This document shows, one piece after another, positions 32,720-41,401 of a DNA stretch of 64,000 bases. Source of the stretch: Planktophila turicensis (GTDB lineage: Bacteria; Actinomycetota; Actinomycetes; Nanopelagicales; Nanopelagicaceae). The stretch lies in assembly GCA_965234405.1 (NCBI GenBank), contig OZ248346.1; one strand, given 5' to 3'. Below the pieces are notes generated by a model. It had not been told where the DNA came from. It worked only from the letters and a program-made list of their open reading frames with translations, and made no database searches. A program made the translations under genes and the position numbers. Position 1 is the first letter of the stretch; each line of letters starts with the position of its first letter.

Positions 32720-33880
32720 CTAGTAATGCGCTGGCGGTGCCGCTGGGGTTAAAGCAGGTCGGTTACCTTGTGGGATATTCAAGTAGTCATACCACTCCGT
32801 GTAGAAATCTTCACGCGAAATCCCGAATGCGGTTTTAAATGAGGCGGTCCAATCATTAGAAGTTCCATAAATAGAAACAAATTTAAAGAGTGCGTGAAAA
32901 CCACCGTGTCTTGCCGCTAATAGTTCAACTGCGTAAAAGTTTTGGCTCGATATGCAGCTGTTGCCCCAATTTCTATCTTTCGATTCGAAATCCTGAAGAG
33001 TCTTAGTGCAGAGTTTTTTTGGAAAACTATCAATCATGTTCGAGGTAGCGAGATAGTCAAAGTAATTCTTCTTTTCATCATTTGAATCTGAAATCGCAAG
33101 CGCTGCGAACAGTTGAACAAAGCCTTCACGAATCCATGCAGGAATTTGATCCTTGACCCCATTATATGGAACAGAACCATACTGAGCCTGAAGTTCATAC
33201 ATAGTCGCTACATCATGAGCAACTAAGTAATCGACGATCTTTGCTTGGGAGGGAGTCAATAACTTATCTACAAACTTCTCCCCTTGTGGTGCATTCACCA
33301 CAAAATATCCGAATCCCAATTGAATATGTCCACAATAGATTCCCAAAGGCTGTTCGGGAACTGATCCACCGCACGCGATTGGTTTTCCTGTTGCCGAAAG
33401 CCACTCTTCAGTATCGCCCAATACTGAAATAGGATCTTGGAGCAATTTATATCCGTTTCCTACAAACGTGGCTATCAGGACATCCGAATGCTTACTCGCA
33501 CTAGTCCATTTTGAATCGTATCCTGGCTGAACAATCATTTTGATTGGAGTGAAAGTTGAAGCACTCTTTCTACGCCACTCACTCCATAAAGCCTCTACCT
33601 GCGAAATTACCTTCTCATGACCACTTAATTCTTTTGAAGATTCGGGCTTCACTGGGCTAGGCGTTGCTTTAGCTGGAACTAAGAATCCTTTATCCCATTG
33701 CAGTTTCTTGCCAAGTTTGACGCAGGTAAATTTCTTTCCAGAGAAAATTGATGTCTGTCCAGCTTTAGTACAAGAAGCACCAGCTTTTGTGGCGGCGACG
33801 GCTAAGTCAGAGAAGAAAAAGGTAGACGTAACTGACAGAGCTATTGAAAGAATCAATTTTCTTCTGCTGCTGGATTTCAT
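32720..33880 (-). CDS. Secreted protein resembling a degenerate MA-clan peptidase
   Basis: A 386-residue exported protein with a Sec signal peptide (cleavage after AVAA near residue 30). Residues ~33-66 (GASCTKAGQTSIFSG, then FTCVKLGKKLQWDKG) form a two-cysteine module I believe recurs at the N-terminus of surface proteins in this lineage. The main domain has the layout of gluzincin peptidases, VAHDVATMYELQ then IPAWIREGFVQLFAAL, but the zinc motif HExxH reads HDVAT, so the first catalytic Glu and second His are missing while the W-x-x-E-G element is kept. It is probably not an active protease. Function unknown. Confidence 0.6.
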   Translation of the reverse strand: MKSSSRRKLILSIALSVTSTFFFSDLAVAATKAGASCTKAGQTSIFSGKKFTCVKLGKKLQWDKGFLVPAKATPSPVKPESSKELSGHEKVISQVEALWSEWRRKSASTFTPIKMIVQPGYDSKWTSASKHSDVLIATFVGNGYKLLQDPISVLGDTEEWLSATGKPIACGGSVPEQPLGIYCGHIQLGFGYFVVNAPQGEKFVDKLLTPSQAKIVDYLVAHDVATMYELQAQYGSVPYNGVKDQIPAWIREGFVQLFAALAISDSNDEKKNYFDYLATSNMIDSFPKKLCTKTLQDFESKDRNWGNSCISSQNFYAVELLAARHGGFHALFKFVSIYGTSNDWTASFKTAFGISREDFYTEWYDYLNIPQGNRPALTPAAPPAHY

Positions 33881-33950
33881 CTCTACAGGGTAGAACTAAG
33901 TTGCCTTTATAACTAGGCATTCTCTCCAGTATTTAGCTTCTTAAGATTTT

Positions 33951-35369
33951 CTAAATCTCAACGCCGATGTACTTGGTCTGCAAGAACTCGTGAACCCCAT
34001 CGAAGCCACCTTCGCGACCAAGACCTGATTGCTTGACGCCACCGAATGGCGCTGCAGGATCTGAGAGAAGTCCGCGGTTGATACCAACCATGCCAGCTTC
34101 AATTCCTTCAGCGAAACGGATTGCGCGCTTCAAATCTTCTGAATAGACATAACTAATAAGTCCGAATTCGGTGTCATTGGCCATTGCGAGAGCTTCTTCA
34201 TCTGTATCGAAGAGAACTACAGGAGCCACGGGCCCGAAAACTTCATTAGCAAGGATTTCATCATCCTTTGAAACTTCAAGAACTGTTGCTGGATAGAAAG
34301 CGCCAGTGCCTTCAGGAGTGGATCCACCGAGGTGAACTTTTGCGCCTCCTGCCTTCGATGCATCGACTAGTTCGGCAATCTTGTTACGTTCCTTCATAGA
34401 AACGCTTGCGCCAAGTTGTGTTCCAGCTTCGCGGCCAACGCCCATTTTCAGAGCAGCCATTGCCTTCGCGAATTCTGCGATGAACTTATCGCCGATAGAA
34501 CGTGCAACATAGATGCGGTTTGCAGCGGTGCATGCAGCACCACCGTTGCGCATCTTTGCCATCATTAAACCCTTAACTGCCTCTTCAATATTGGCATCAT
34601 CGAGAACAACAAACGGCGCATTTCCGCCGAGCTCCATTGAGCATCGGATTACTTGATCAGCAGCTTCCTTAAGAAGAATCTTTCCAACAAGCGTTGAACC
34701 AGTGAATGAAAGATTCTTAACTCGTGGATCGTGAAGCACCTTGCTAATTGCAGGACCTGTCTGTGCAGGAAGGATCACGTTGAGAACTCCCTTTGGAAGT
34801 CCGCATCGTTCAAGGATGTCGACGATGGCGAGCGCAGTCAGCGGTGTTTCACCTGCTGGCTTTAAAATCATTGTGCAACCAGCTGCAACTGCTGGACCAA
34901 TCTTGCGAGTCGCCATACCTGCAGGGAAGTTCCAAGGAGTAATAAGGAGTGAGACACCAATTGGTTGGTGAGTTACGAGAATGCGCTTATCTCCAGATGG
35001 TGCCATACGGAAATCACCAGAGATGCGAACAGTCTCTTCAGCAAACCAACGGAAGAATTCTGCGGCGTAATTAACTTCAGCCTTTGCATCCGGTAGCGCC
35101 TTACCGTTCTCCTTCGAGATGAGTTCAGCTAAGTAATCAGCTTCTGCAATCATCATTTCAAATGCTTTGCGCAAGATTTCACTGCGAACGCGAGGAGCGG
35201 TCTTTGCCCATGAGGCTGCGGCGCGGTCAGCGGCATCAACGGCTGCGAGGTTCTGTTCATCGCTAGAAGTAGCAACTTTGGCGATAACTGAGCCATCGCT
35301 GGGATCGATAACGTCTAAAGTCCCGCTTCCATCGACCCATTGGCCATCTATATATAACTGTGTGCGCAT
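33951..35369 (-). CDS. gabD: Succinate-semialdehyde dehydrogenase (aldehyde dehydrogenase superfamily)
   Basis: This 472-residue NAD(P)-dependent enzyme oxidises succinate semialdehyde (or a similar aldehyde). It starts RTQLYIDGQWVDGSGTLDVIDP and carries ITPWNFPAGMATRKIGPA, FTGSTLVGKIL, the catalytic Glu in MELGGNAPFVV, the catalytic Cys in GGAACTAANRIYV and EVFGPVAPVV. The frame begins upstream at a TTG (35396), but ATG at 35369 fits the family. No GABA transaminase is adjacent, although a class III aminotransferase lies at 48383. The substrate is inferred from overall resemblance. Confidence 0.85.
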   Translation of the reverse strand: MRTQLYIDGQWVDGSGTLDVIDPSDGSVIAKVATSSDEQNLAAVDAADRAAASWAKTAPRVRSEILRKAFEMMIAEADYLAELISKENGKALPDAKAEVNYAAEFFRWFAEETVRISGDFRMAPSGDKRILVTHQPIGVSLLITPWNFPAGMATRKIGPAVAAGCTMILKPAGETPLTALAIVDILERCGLPKGVLNVILPAQTGPAISKVLHDPRVKNLSFTGSTLVGKILLKEAADQVIRCSMELGGNAPFVVLDDANIEEAVKGLMMAKMRNGGAACTAANRIYVARSIGDKFIAEFAKAMAALKMGVGREAGTQLGASVSMKERNKIAELVDASKAGGAKVHLGGSTPEGTGAFYPATVLEVSKDDEILANEVFGPVAPVVLFDTDEEALAMANDTEFGLISYVYSEDLKRAIRFAEGIEAGMVGINRGLLSDPAAPFGGVKQSGLGREGGFDGVHEFLQTKYIGVEI

Positions 35370-35462
35370 AAGATAAGCATACTTACGAGAATTCAATGGG
35401 TCACCTAAAATGGTTACCTGCGTAGGCGTGATGCATTAATTGCAACGCCAAAGGGAGTAGTT

Positions 35463-37802
35463 GTGGCTAAGTCTTGGACTGATGATGCACCCCAGCCTGT
35501 AGCACTTCAGGATCACGCACATGTGAAAGATCCGTTCTCGTACAAGGTAAAGCGCTTCTTCCTTGGCGGCGCATTGAACCGCCACTCACTTGGACACCAA
35601 CGCCTCAGCAAGCGATACGCGCTCGGAATTCTTTCATCTGACTGTATTTCATCTTCGGCTTACGGTTCTGAACAGATTCTCATTGCACTCTTGCCAGCAT
35701 TCGGTCTTGCTGCATTCGCAATCTTGATGCCGATGACTGCAGTTGTATTAGCAATTCTTGTTCTCATTACTCTGTCTTACCGAAATGTCATCGAGGTCTA
35801 TACAAAGACTGGTGGCGCATACATTGTTTCGCGCGATAACTTCGGGCCTGTTGTTGCCCAAATTGCAGCTGTTGCATTGATGCTCGATTACATCGTTACT
35901 CTGGCGATTCAATCTGCGGCCGGTGTTGCAGCAATTATTTCAACATTCCCTTCTCTTGAGCCGTTCAAGATGCCGATGATCTTTGCTGTCATCATTTTGT
36001 TGACCTACGGAAATCTACGTGGCGTTAAAGAAGCAGGAAAGGCATTTGCGTTCCCTACTTACTTCTTCGTCGGTTGCATGTTTATTGTCTTCGGAATGGG
36101 TCTCTATCGCCTAGCCAATGGCACCCTCCCAGTTCTTGATACAGATCTTCCTGGCGCTGTTCCACTTGGACAAGAGCAGGGTCTTCTTACATTTGCTGCA
36201 ATCTTTATTCTCTTGCGCGCATTCGCTAACGGTGGATCTTCTCTCACGGGCTTGGAAGCAATCTCAGATGGCGTTGCTCTCTTTAAGACTCCAGAGCATG
36301 TAAATGCAAAGCGCACCTTGGTCGTCATGAGTACCTTGCTTGGAACTCTTGTTCTTGGCGTCTCTTACTTCGCGCACCATATTCATGCGATGCCATATGA
36401 ATCAGGCGTCCCAACTGTTATTTCACAGATTGCAAAGGCTGCTGTTGGAACCGGTGCATTCGGTTCCTTTATGTTCATCATGGTTCAGCTCGCAACAATG
36501 CTTATTCTCTTTGCTGGCGCAAACACCACCTACAGCGCATTCCCATTGCTCGTTAACTTCGTTGCTACCGATGGCTACCTGCCACGTCAGCTAACAAAGC
36601 GTGGTCACCGACTAGCTTTCTCAAACGGAATTCTTCTTCTCGCATTCGGCGGAGCGTTGCTGGTAGCAATCACAGCAGGTTCTGTTGAGCACTTGGTCGC
36701 CTTCTATGCGCTCGGTGTATTTACAGGATTTACTCTTGCTGGCTTTGGAATGACGCGTTACTACTTGCGAACAAAGCCTTCCCAGTGGAGAGTCAAAGTG
36801 TTCATCAATGCTCTCGCTGGTTCTGTCTCTTTCGCAATCGTCATTATCTTCTCGGTTGTTAAATTTACTGAAGGTGCATGGTTAGTTCTTGTTACTGCGC
36901 CAATCATGGTTGTTACATTCCTTCGACTTCGCCGCCAGTATTCACGTGAACAAGAAGCGCTTTCAGTGAAGACTTCGCAAGAGAGAGCAACTTCGATGGC
37001 TCGTCACGATGTCACTATCTTCGTAGATAGCGTTGATATCGCAACGGTTGGCGCAGTTCGCTACGCACGCAGCTTGAAGCCACATAAAATCAAGGCCGTT
37101 CACTTTGTTATCGATGATCGCCGCGCTGAAGAAATTCAAGAAGCGTGGGCAAAATCAGATGCTCTCGAAGATGTGCAGCTCGATCTCATCGACTGTCCAG
37201 ATCGCCGTATTGCAAACTCTGCCCTCGATTACGCAATTCGTAAGACAGAGAAGCCAGATATCGAATTAACTATTCTTCTGCCACGTCGTTCTTACTCACG
37301 CGTCTTAGGTCGCTTGCTTCACGATCAAACAGCTGAAGAAATTGCTGCACCGATTTCACAGCTAGAACGTGTAGTTGCAACCATCGTTCCGTTCGACGTG
37401 AACCGAATTACTTCAGGCAAGAAGTTCATTGTTTCCAAGGAGAGCCCAGTTGCAGCGACAGCGCTTGCTCCTGAAAAGACAAAGCCTGCACAGGTTGCGC
37501 CACAAGTATTTGCACCTATTACTCACTACGCAGAAGATGTGACACCAATCGGCAAGATCGAATGGCGTAAGCGCTCAAAGGTTCATGGCCGAGTTACCTC
37601 AATTTCAACTGCTCCACGTGGTTCTGCACCAATGCTTCAAGTAGAAGTGTGGGATGAAACAGGTGGAATCACTCTTAACTTCCTTGGTCGCCGAGAAATT
37701 GCGGGCCTTGAAGTAGGTATGGAACTTCGCGCTGAAGGCATGGTCGGTGAAGAAGATGGTCAATTAACTATCTTGAACCCATCGTACGAACTACTTATCT
37801 GA
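35463..37802 (+). CDS. KimA/APC-type transporter fused to a C-terminal OB-fold domain
   Basis: This 779-residue protein has three parts. Residues ~60-485 form an APC-superfamily transporter of about 12 segments, with the KimA-like ILSSDCISSSAYGSEQILIAL and TKTGGAYIVSRDNFG; the closest kinds I recall are B. subtilis KimA (potassium) and M. tuberculosis Rv2690c. Residues ~515-650 form a USP-like cytoplasmic domain (VTIFVDSVDIATVGAVRYA, IELTILLPRRSYSR). Residues ~700-779 form an OB fold (VHGRVTSISTAP, LQVEVWDETGGITLNFLGRREIAGL) normally a separate protein. A GTG start follows AAGGGAG. Potassium is the likeliest substrate, by inference. Confidence 0.78.
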   Translation: MAKSWTDDAPQPVALQDHAHVKDPFSYKVKRFFLGGALNRHSLGHQRLSKRYALGILSSDCISSSAYGSEQILIALLPAFGLAAFAILMPMTAVVLAILVLITLSYRNVIEVYTKTGGAYIVSRDNFGPVVAQIAAVALMLDYIVTLAIQSAAGVAAIISTFPSLEPFKMPMIFAVIILLTYGNLRGVKEAGKAFAFPTYFFVGCMFIVFGMGLYRLANGTLPVLDTDLPGAVPLGQEQGLLTFAAIFILLRAFANGGSSLTGLEAISDGVALFKTPEHVNAKRTLVVMSTLLGTLVLGVSYFAHHIHAMPYESGVPTVISQIAKAAVGTGAFGSFMFIMVQLATMLILFAGANTTYSAFPLLVNFVATDGYLPRQLTKRGHRLAFSNGILLLAFGGALLVAITAGSVEHLVAFYALGVFTGFTLAGFGMTRYYLRTKPSQWRVKVFINALAGSVSFAIVIIFSVVKFTEGAWLVLVTAPIMVVTFLRLRRQYSREQEALSVKTSQERATSMARHDVTIFVDSVDIATVGAVRYARSLKPHKIKAVHFVIDDRRAEEIQEAWAKSDALEDVQLDLIDCPDRRIANSALDYAIRKTEKPDIELTILLPRRSYSRVLGRLLHDQTAEEIAAPISQLERVVATIVPFDVNRITSGKKFIVSKESPVAATALAPEKTKPAQVAPQVFAPITHYAEDVTPIGKIEWRKRSKVHGRVTSISTAPRGSAPMLQVEVWDETGGITLNFLGRREIAGLEVGMELRAEGMVGEEDGQLTILNPSYELLI

Positions 37803-38219
37803 GAAGAACTCTTTCAGTAAAGCAGCGCACTCTTTTTCGAGCACTCCCGCGGTCACCTCAACCTTAAAGATTGATCGAGGATCTCGAAGAACATCCCATA
37901 CAGAACCTACGGCCCCTGCCTTTTCATCCCATGCACCAAAGACCAGGTGAGAAATTCGTGATTGTGCAATTGCACCTGCACACATGGCGCATGGTTCGAG
38001 TGTCACGATGAGCGTGCACCCATCAAGACGAGAATTCTGAAGTCGCGCAGCCGCGTTACGAATTGCCACTACTTCAGCGTGTGCAGTTGGATCGTTATTG
38101 GCTTCGCGCTCGTTGAAACCTTTGCCGATAACAACGCCATCCTTATTTATGACTATTGCTCCGACGGGTACATCACCTGTTGCAAAAGCTGATTTCGCGA
38201 TGGCAATTGCTTGCTGCAT
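37791..38219 (-). CDS. tadA: tRNA-specific adenosine deaminase
   Basis: This 142-residue zinc deaminase converts A34 to inosine in tRNA-Arg(ACG), a tRNA encoded in this window at 52181. It has the catalytic TAHAEVVAIRNA (zinc His and proton-shuttle Glu) and LEPCAMCAGAIAQSRI (two zinc Cys), then GAWDEKAGAVGS. The length is normal. Its stop lies 12 bases inside the convergent transporter gene, and its partner gene sits 29 bases upstream. Confidence 0.95.
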   Translation of the reverse strand: MQQAIAIAKSAFATGDVPVGAIVINKDGVVIGKGFNEREANNDPTAHAEVVAIRNAAARLQNSRLDGCTLIVTLEPCAMCAGAIAQSRISHLVFGAWDEKAGAVGSVWDVLRDPRSIFKVEVTAGVLEKECAALLKEFFSDK

Positions 38220-38248
38220 CAGCTCTTCAGAATTGTGAGTGGAAATTT

Positions 38249-38734
38249 CTAGGACTCCAATAGCTCAGTTAAAGCGTCACCAAATCCTAAACGATTTGCA
38301 ATAGCTTCAATCTGTTCGTCAGGAAATAAATCAGCATCATCACAAAGAGTTGAAAGCTCCATGCTGTGCATACCTAAGTCAGAGAAAATATCGAGATCCC
38401 CTGCTGGAAGTGGTTCGTCATCTTCTTCAGGTTGATCAAGATCTGCAAGTTCAAGAAATTCTGCTGCAACTTCATAATCAATTGCGCATGTAACGTCGCT
38501 GATAAAAAATTTAACGTGAGTTCCGAGAACTCGAATCGCAAGGAAGAATTCGTCATCAATTGCAATCAGTGCAACTGCGCCACCATTGGTCTGCTGCTTC
38601 TTAAGTCGGTCAACGATGTGAGTTAGGTCATCAGGATCAGGCAAGGACGCAATAGACCAGCGGCCGTCTTCATGCCACGCCTCGATTGCGAAGTCCTCGG
38701 TTTGCTCTGACACATCTCCCATATTGGCACTCAT
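38249..38734 (-). CDS. TadA-associated protein
   Basis: An acidic protein of about 161 residues matching the actinobacterial 'tRNA adenosine deaminase-associated' family: DFAIEAWHEDGRWSIASLPDPDDL, VALIAIDDEFFLAIRVLG, FISDVTCAIDYEVAAEFLE, then an acidic linker and a helical tail LFPDEQIEAIANRLGFGDALTELL. It always neighbours tadA; its function is unproven. The frame opens with ATG at 38770, but that overlaps the upp start. ATG at 38734 or 38722 is more reasonable, and I chose the first. Confidence 0.78.
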   Translation of the reverse strand: MSANMGDVSEQTEDFAIEAWHEDGRWSIASLPDPDDLTHIVDRLKKQQTNGGAVALIAIDDEFFLAIRVLGTHVKFFISDVTCAIDYEVAAEFLELADLDQPEEDDEPLPAGDLDIFSDLGMHSMELSTLCDDADLFPDEQIEAIANRLGFGDALTELLES

Positions 38735-38761
38735 TGAAGTGGAAAGAAAGCCCTGTAAGGT
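38734..38761 (+). promoter_or_regulatory. Predicted leaderless promoter of upp
   Basis: TTGAAG (38734-38739) and TAAGGT (38756-38761) are spaced by 16 bases, and the -10 ends 7 bases before the upp ATG. No Shine-Dalgarno is present. The promoter overlaps the 5' end of the divergent TadA-associated gene. Confidence 0.5.
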
Positions 38762-38768
38762 AGATGAC

Positions 38769-39407
38769 ATGAAAGTCCACGTTGCAAATCACCCATTGAT
38801 TTCTCACAAACTCACAGTTTTACGTGATGAAAGAACAGATTCTCCAACGTTTCGACTTCTTGTCGAAGAGCTCGTGACACTCCTTGCTTACGAAGCGACT
38901 CGCGAAGTTCGCACCAAGACAGTAACGATTAAAACTCCTGTTACTGAAACAACTGGGCTCAAAATGGCTGAGCCTCGCCCAGTAGTTGTTCCAATCTTGC
39001 GTGCAGGACTTGGAATGCTCGAAGGAATGGTGAAACTTCTTCCAACAGCTCAAGTTGGATTCCTTGGAATGGTTCGTGATGAAGAAACTTTGAAGGCGAC
39101 AACTTATGCAAATCGCCTTCCTGAAGATCTATCAGGACGCCAATGCTTCATTCTCGATCCAATGCTTGCGACCGGCGGAACTCTTGTCATGGCAATCGAT
39201 TACTTGATCGAACGCGGTGCGAATGAAATTACCGCAATTTGTCTTCTCGCTGCCCCTGAAGGAATTAAAGTTCTAGAGGACCAGTTCAAAGATTCAGGTG
39301 TGCCAATTACTTTGGTGACTGGTTCACTCGATGAGAAGCTCAACGAAAAGGGTTACATCGTTCCAGGACTCGGCGATGCCGGCGATCGACTTTACGGAGT
39401 TGTGTAA
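38769..39407 (+). CDS. upp: Uracil phosphoribosyltransferase
   Basis: This 212-residue enzyme salvages uracil with PRPP to UMP. It starts KVHVANHPLISHKLTVLRDE and contains VVPILRAGLGMLEG, the PRPP loop FILDPMLATGGTLVMAI and IVPGLGDAGDRLYG at the C-terminus. The open frame extends to 38724, but the ATG at 38769 is the family start and follows a -10 box by 7 bases. The malic enzyme gene begins directly after its stop codon. Confidence 0.96.
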   Translation: MKVHVANHPLISHKLTVLRDERTDSPTFRLLVEELVTLLAYEATREVRTKTVTIKTPVTETTGLKMAEPRPVVVPILRAGLGMLEGMVKLLPTAQVGFLGMVRDEETLKATTYANRLPEDLSGRQCFILDPMLATGGTLVMAIDYLIERGANEITAICLLAAPEGIKVLEDQFKDSGVPITLVTGSLDEKLNEKGYIVPGLGDAGDRLYGVV

Positions 39408-40784
39408 ATGGCATCAACGTCACCCGGATACGGAATCACAATCCGTGTCGAAGGAGCACCTGAACTTCATCCAGTAGCTCTCATTACAACGACTATTACC
39501 AATGCCGGGGCGACAATCACAGCGCTCGACGTGGTTGAATCACTTCTCGATAAGGTCGTGGTTGACGTTACCTGTGACACCGTCGACGCGGATCACGCAC
39601 AAGAGCTTCACAATGCGCTCTCAGCGCATCAAGGTCTCACTGTTCGCAAGGTAAGTGACCGTACCTTCTTGCTTCACCTAGGCGGCAAAATTGAGGTCAA
39701 CTCAAAGGTTCCATTAAAAACTCGCGATGATTTATCACGCGCTTACACACCAGGCGTTGCTCGTATTTCTCAGGCAATCGTTGATGACCCTTCAGATGTC
39801 CGTCGCCTGACCATGAAGCGCAATACCGTCGCTGTGGTTACCGATGGATCAGCAGTTCTGGGCTTAGGAAATATCGGCCCTGCCGCAGCGCTACCTGTGA
39901 TGGAAGGTAAAGCTGCCCTCTTTAAGCGCTTTGCCAATGTTGATGCGTGGCCTGTCTGTCTTGATACACAAGATGTCGATGAGATTGTCCGCACCGTTCA
40001 ATTGATTGCTCCTGTTTATGGCGGAATCAACTTAGAAGATATCTCTGCACCTCGTTGTTTTGAAGTCGAACGTCGCCTTCGTGAACTTTTGGATATTCCG
40101 GTTTTCCACGATGACCAGCACGGAACAGCAATTGTTGTCTCTGCAGCTCTTCGCAATGCACTGAAACTTGTGAAGAAAGATATTTCAAAGGTAAAGATCA
40201 TCATGAGTGGCGCAGGTGCTGCTGGCACTGCAATTGCACGTCTCTTGGTTCTTTCAGGTGCAACCAACATCATCGCCTTCGATAAGGATGGCGTGATCTC
40301 TAAAGATTCACAATCAGAAGATTCAATGCGCGATTGGTTTATTGAAAACTCTAATAAAGCTAACTTCAAGGGTTCAATCCACGAGGCCATGGCGGGTGCC
40401 GATATCTTCATCGGCGTCAGCGCCCCTAACGTTCTTAATGAGGCAGATGTCGCCTCAATGGCTGAAGGTTCAATTGTCTTTGCTCTGGCCAATCCAGATC
40501 CTGAAATTGATCCAGCTATCGCGCGTAAATATGCAGCAGTTGTTGCGACAGGCCGCAGCGATCATCCAAACCAAATCAATAATGTTTTGGCATTTCCTGG
40601 AATCTTCCGTGGTCTTCTTGATGCACAGGCACACAAGATCACCGATAAGTTGCTCGTTGCAGCAGCCGAAGCGATTGCAGATTGCGTGAGCCCTTCACAG
40701 CTCAACACTTCATTTATCGTTCCAAGTGTCTTCGATCCTAATGTGGTCACACAAGTCGCAGCTGCAGTGAAAAAGTCGGTGTAA
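39408..40784 (+). CDS. Malic enzyme with N-terminal ACT domain
   Basis: This 458-residue protein decarboxylates malate to pyruvate with NAD(P). Residues ~5-75 form an ACT-like domain (YGITIRVEGAPE, ITNAGATITALDVVE), an amino-acid- or effector-binding fold. The catalytic part has SRAYTPGVARISQAI, TDGSAVLGLGNIGPAAALPVMEGKAALFK, EDISAPRCFEVERRLRE, FHDDQHGTAIVV (metal ligands) and the Rossmann GAGAAGTAIARLL. It follows upp without a gap and shares one base with the DedA gene. Allosteric control by the ACT domain is inferred. Confidence 0.92.
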   Translation: MASTSPGYGITIRVEGAPELHPVALITTTITNAGATITALDVVESLLDKVVVDVTCDTVDADHAQELHNALSAHQGLTVRKVSDRTFLLHLGGKIEVNSKVPLKTRDDLSRAYTPGVARISQAIVDDPSDVRRLTMKRNTVAVVTDGSAVLGLGNIGPAAALPVMEGKAALFKRFANVDAWPVCLDTQDVDEIVRTVQLIAPVYGGINLEDISAPRCFEVERRLRELLDIPVFHDDQHGTAIVVSAALRNALKLVKKDISKVKIIMSGAGAAGTAIARLLVLSGATNIIAFDKDGVISKDSQSEDSMRDWFIENSNKANFKGSIHEAMAGADIFIGVSAPNVLNEADVASMAEGSIVFALANPDPEIDPAIARKYAAVVATGRSDHPNQINNVLAFPGIFRGLLDAQAHKITDKLLVAAAEAIADCVSPSQLNTSFIVPSVFDPNVVTQVAAAVKKSV

Positions 40785-41401
40785 TGAATTTTTCTCCACT
40801 TGAACTTGCTGCGTCTTTTGACGAGCAGTTCACAGCCCTTGCTCCATTTATCTTCTATGTAATCATCGGGGCAATAGTCTTTGTCGAAACCGGCCTTCTC
40901 TTTGGCTTCTTCCTACCTGGTGATTCAGTCCTATTTAGCGCTGGTTTAGTGGCTGCTACAAAGAGCGATATCAATATCGCCATCCTTGTAGTTGTGATTC
41001 TCGCTGCTGCGTTCTTTGGAGACCAGATTGGCTTTGTATTAGGCCGCGTTATCGGGCGCCCTTATTTAGATAAACGAAAGTCGCCGTATGTGCAAAAGAT
41101 GATTGCAAACTCTGAGCGCTTTTACGAGCAGACCGGATGGTGGGCTGTCGTTGCTGCTCGCTTCTTCCCTTGGATTCGTACCTTTGTCCCACCTATCGCA
41201 GGTGCCTCAAAGATGAATTACTACAAGTTCCTATCTGCAAATGCCTTGGGCGCGATCTTGTGGGGCGCTGGAATTACTCTGGCTGGTTATTACGCAGCTT
41301 CAATTCCTTGGGTAAAGAATTTTTCTTACGGAATTGCTGCCTTCTTTATTACTGCGTCAATCGTTTCCGCGATTGTGAATTATTCACGCCGCCAACGATA
41401 A
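40784..41401 (+). CDS. DedA-family (SNARE-associated) membrane protein
   Basis: A 205-residue polytopic protein with the DedA signatures FVETGLLFGFFLPGDSVLFSAGL and FYEQTGWWAVVAARFFPWIRTFVPPIAGASKMNYYKFL, including the conserved Phe-Pro-Gly-Asp and Arg-x3-Pro residues. DedA proteins flip polyprenyl phosphate or phosphatidylethanolamine and support proton-motive force; which applies here is unknown. Its last 53 bases overlap the end of the convergent YdcZ-like gene. The start shares the A of the malic enzyme TAA stop. Confidence 0.92.
   Translation: MNFSPLELAASFDEQFTALAPFIFYVIIGAIVFVETGLLFGFFLPGDSVLFSAGLVAATKSDINIAILVVVILAAAFFGDQIGFVLGRVIGRPYLDKRKSPYVQKMIANSERFYEQTGWWAVVAARFFPWIRTFVPPIAGASKMNYYKFLSANALGAILWGAGITLAGYYAASIPWVKNFSYGIAAFFITASIVSAIVNYSRRQR

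Noticed and set aside
32708..32737. Hairpin CCGCCAG...CTGGCGG after tRNA-Ser as a terminator
   Set aside because: The 7-bp stem is real, but it uses the tRNA CCA end and has no T tract on either side.
38735..38770. Longer start for the TadA-associated protein
   Set aside because: It would overlap the upp start codon and its promoter, and adds residues not expected in the family.
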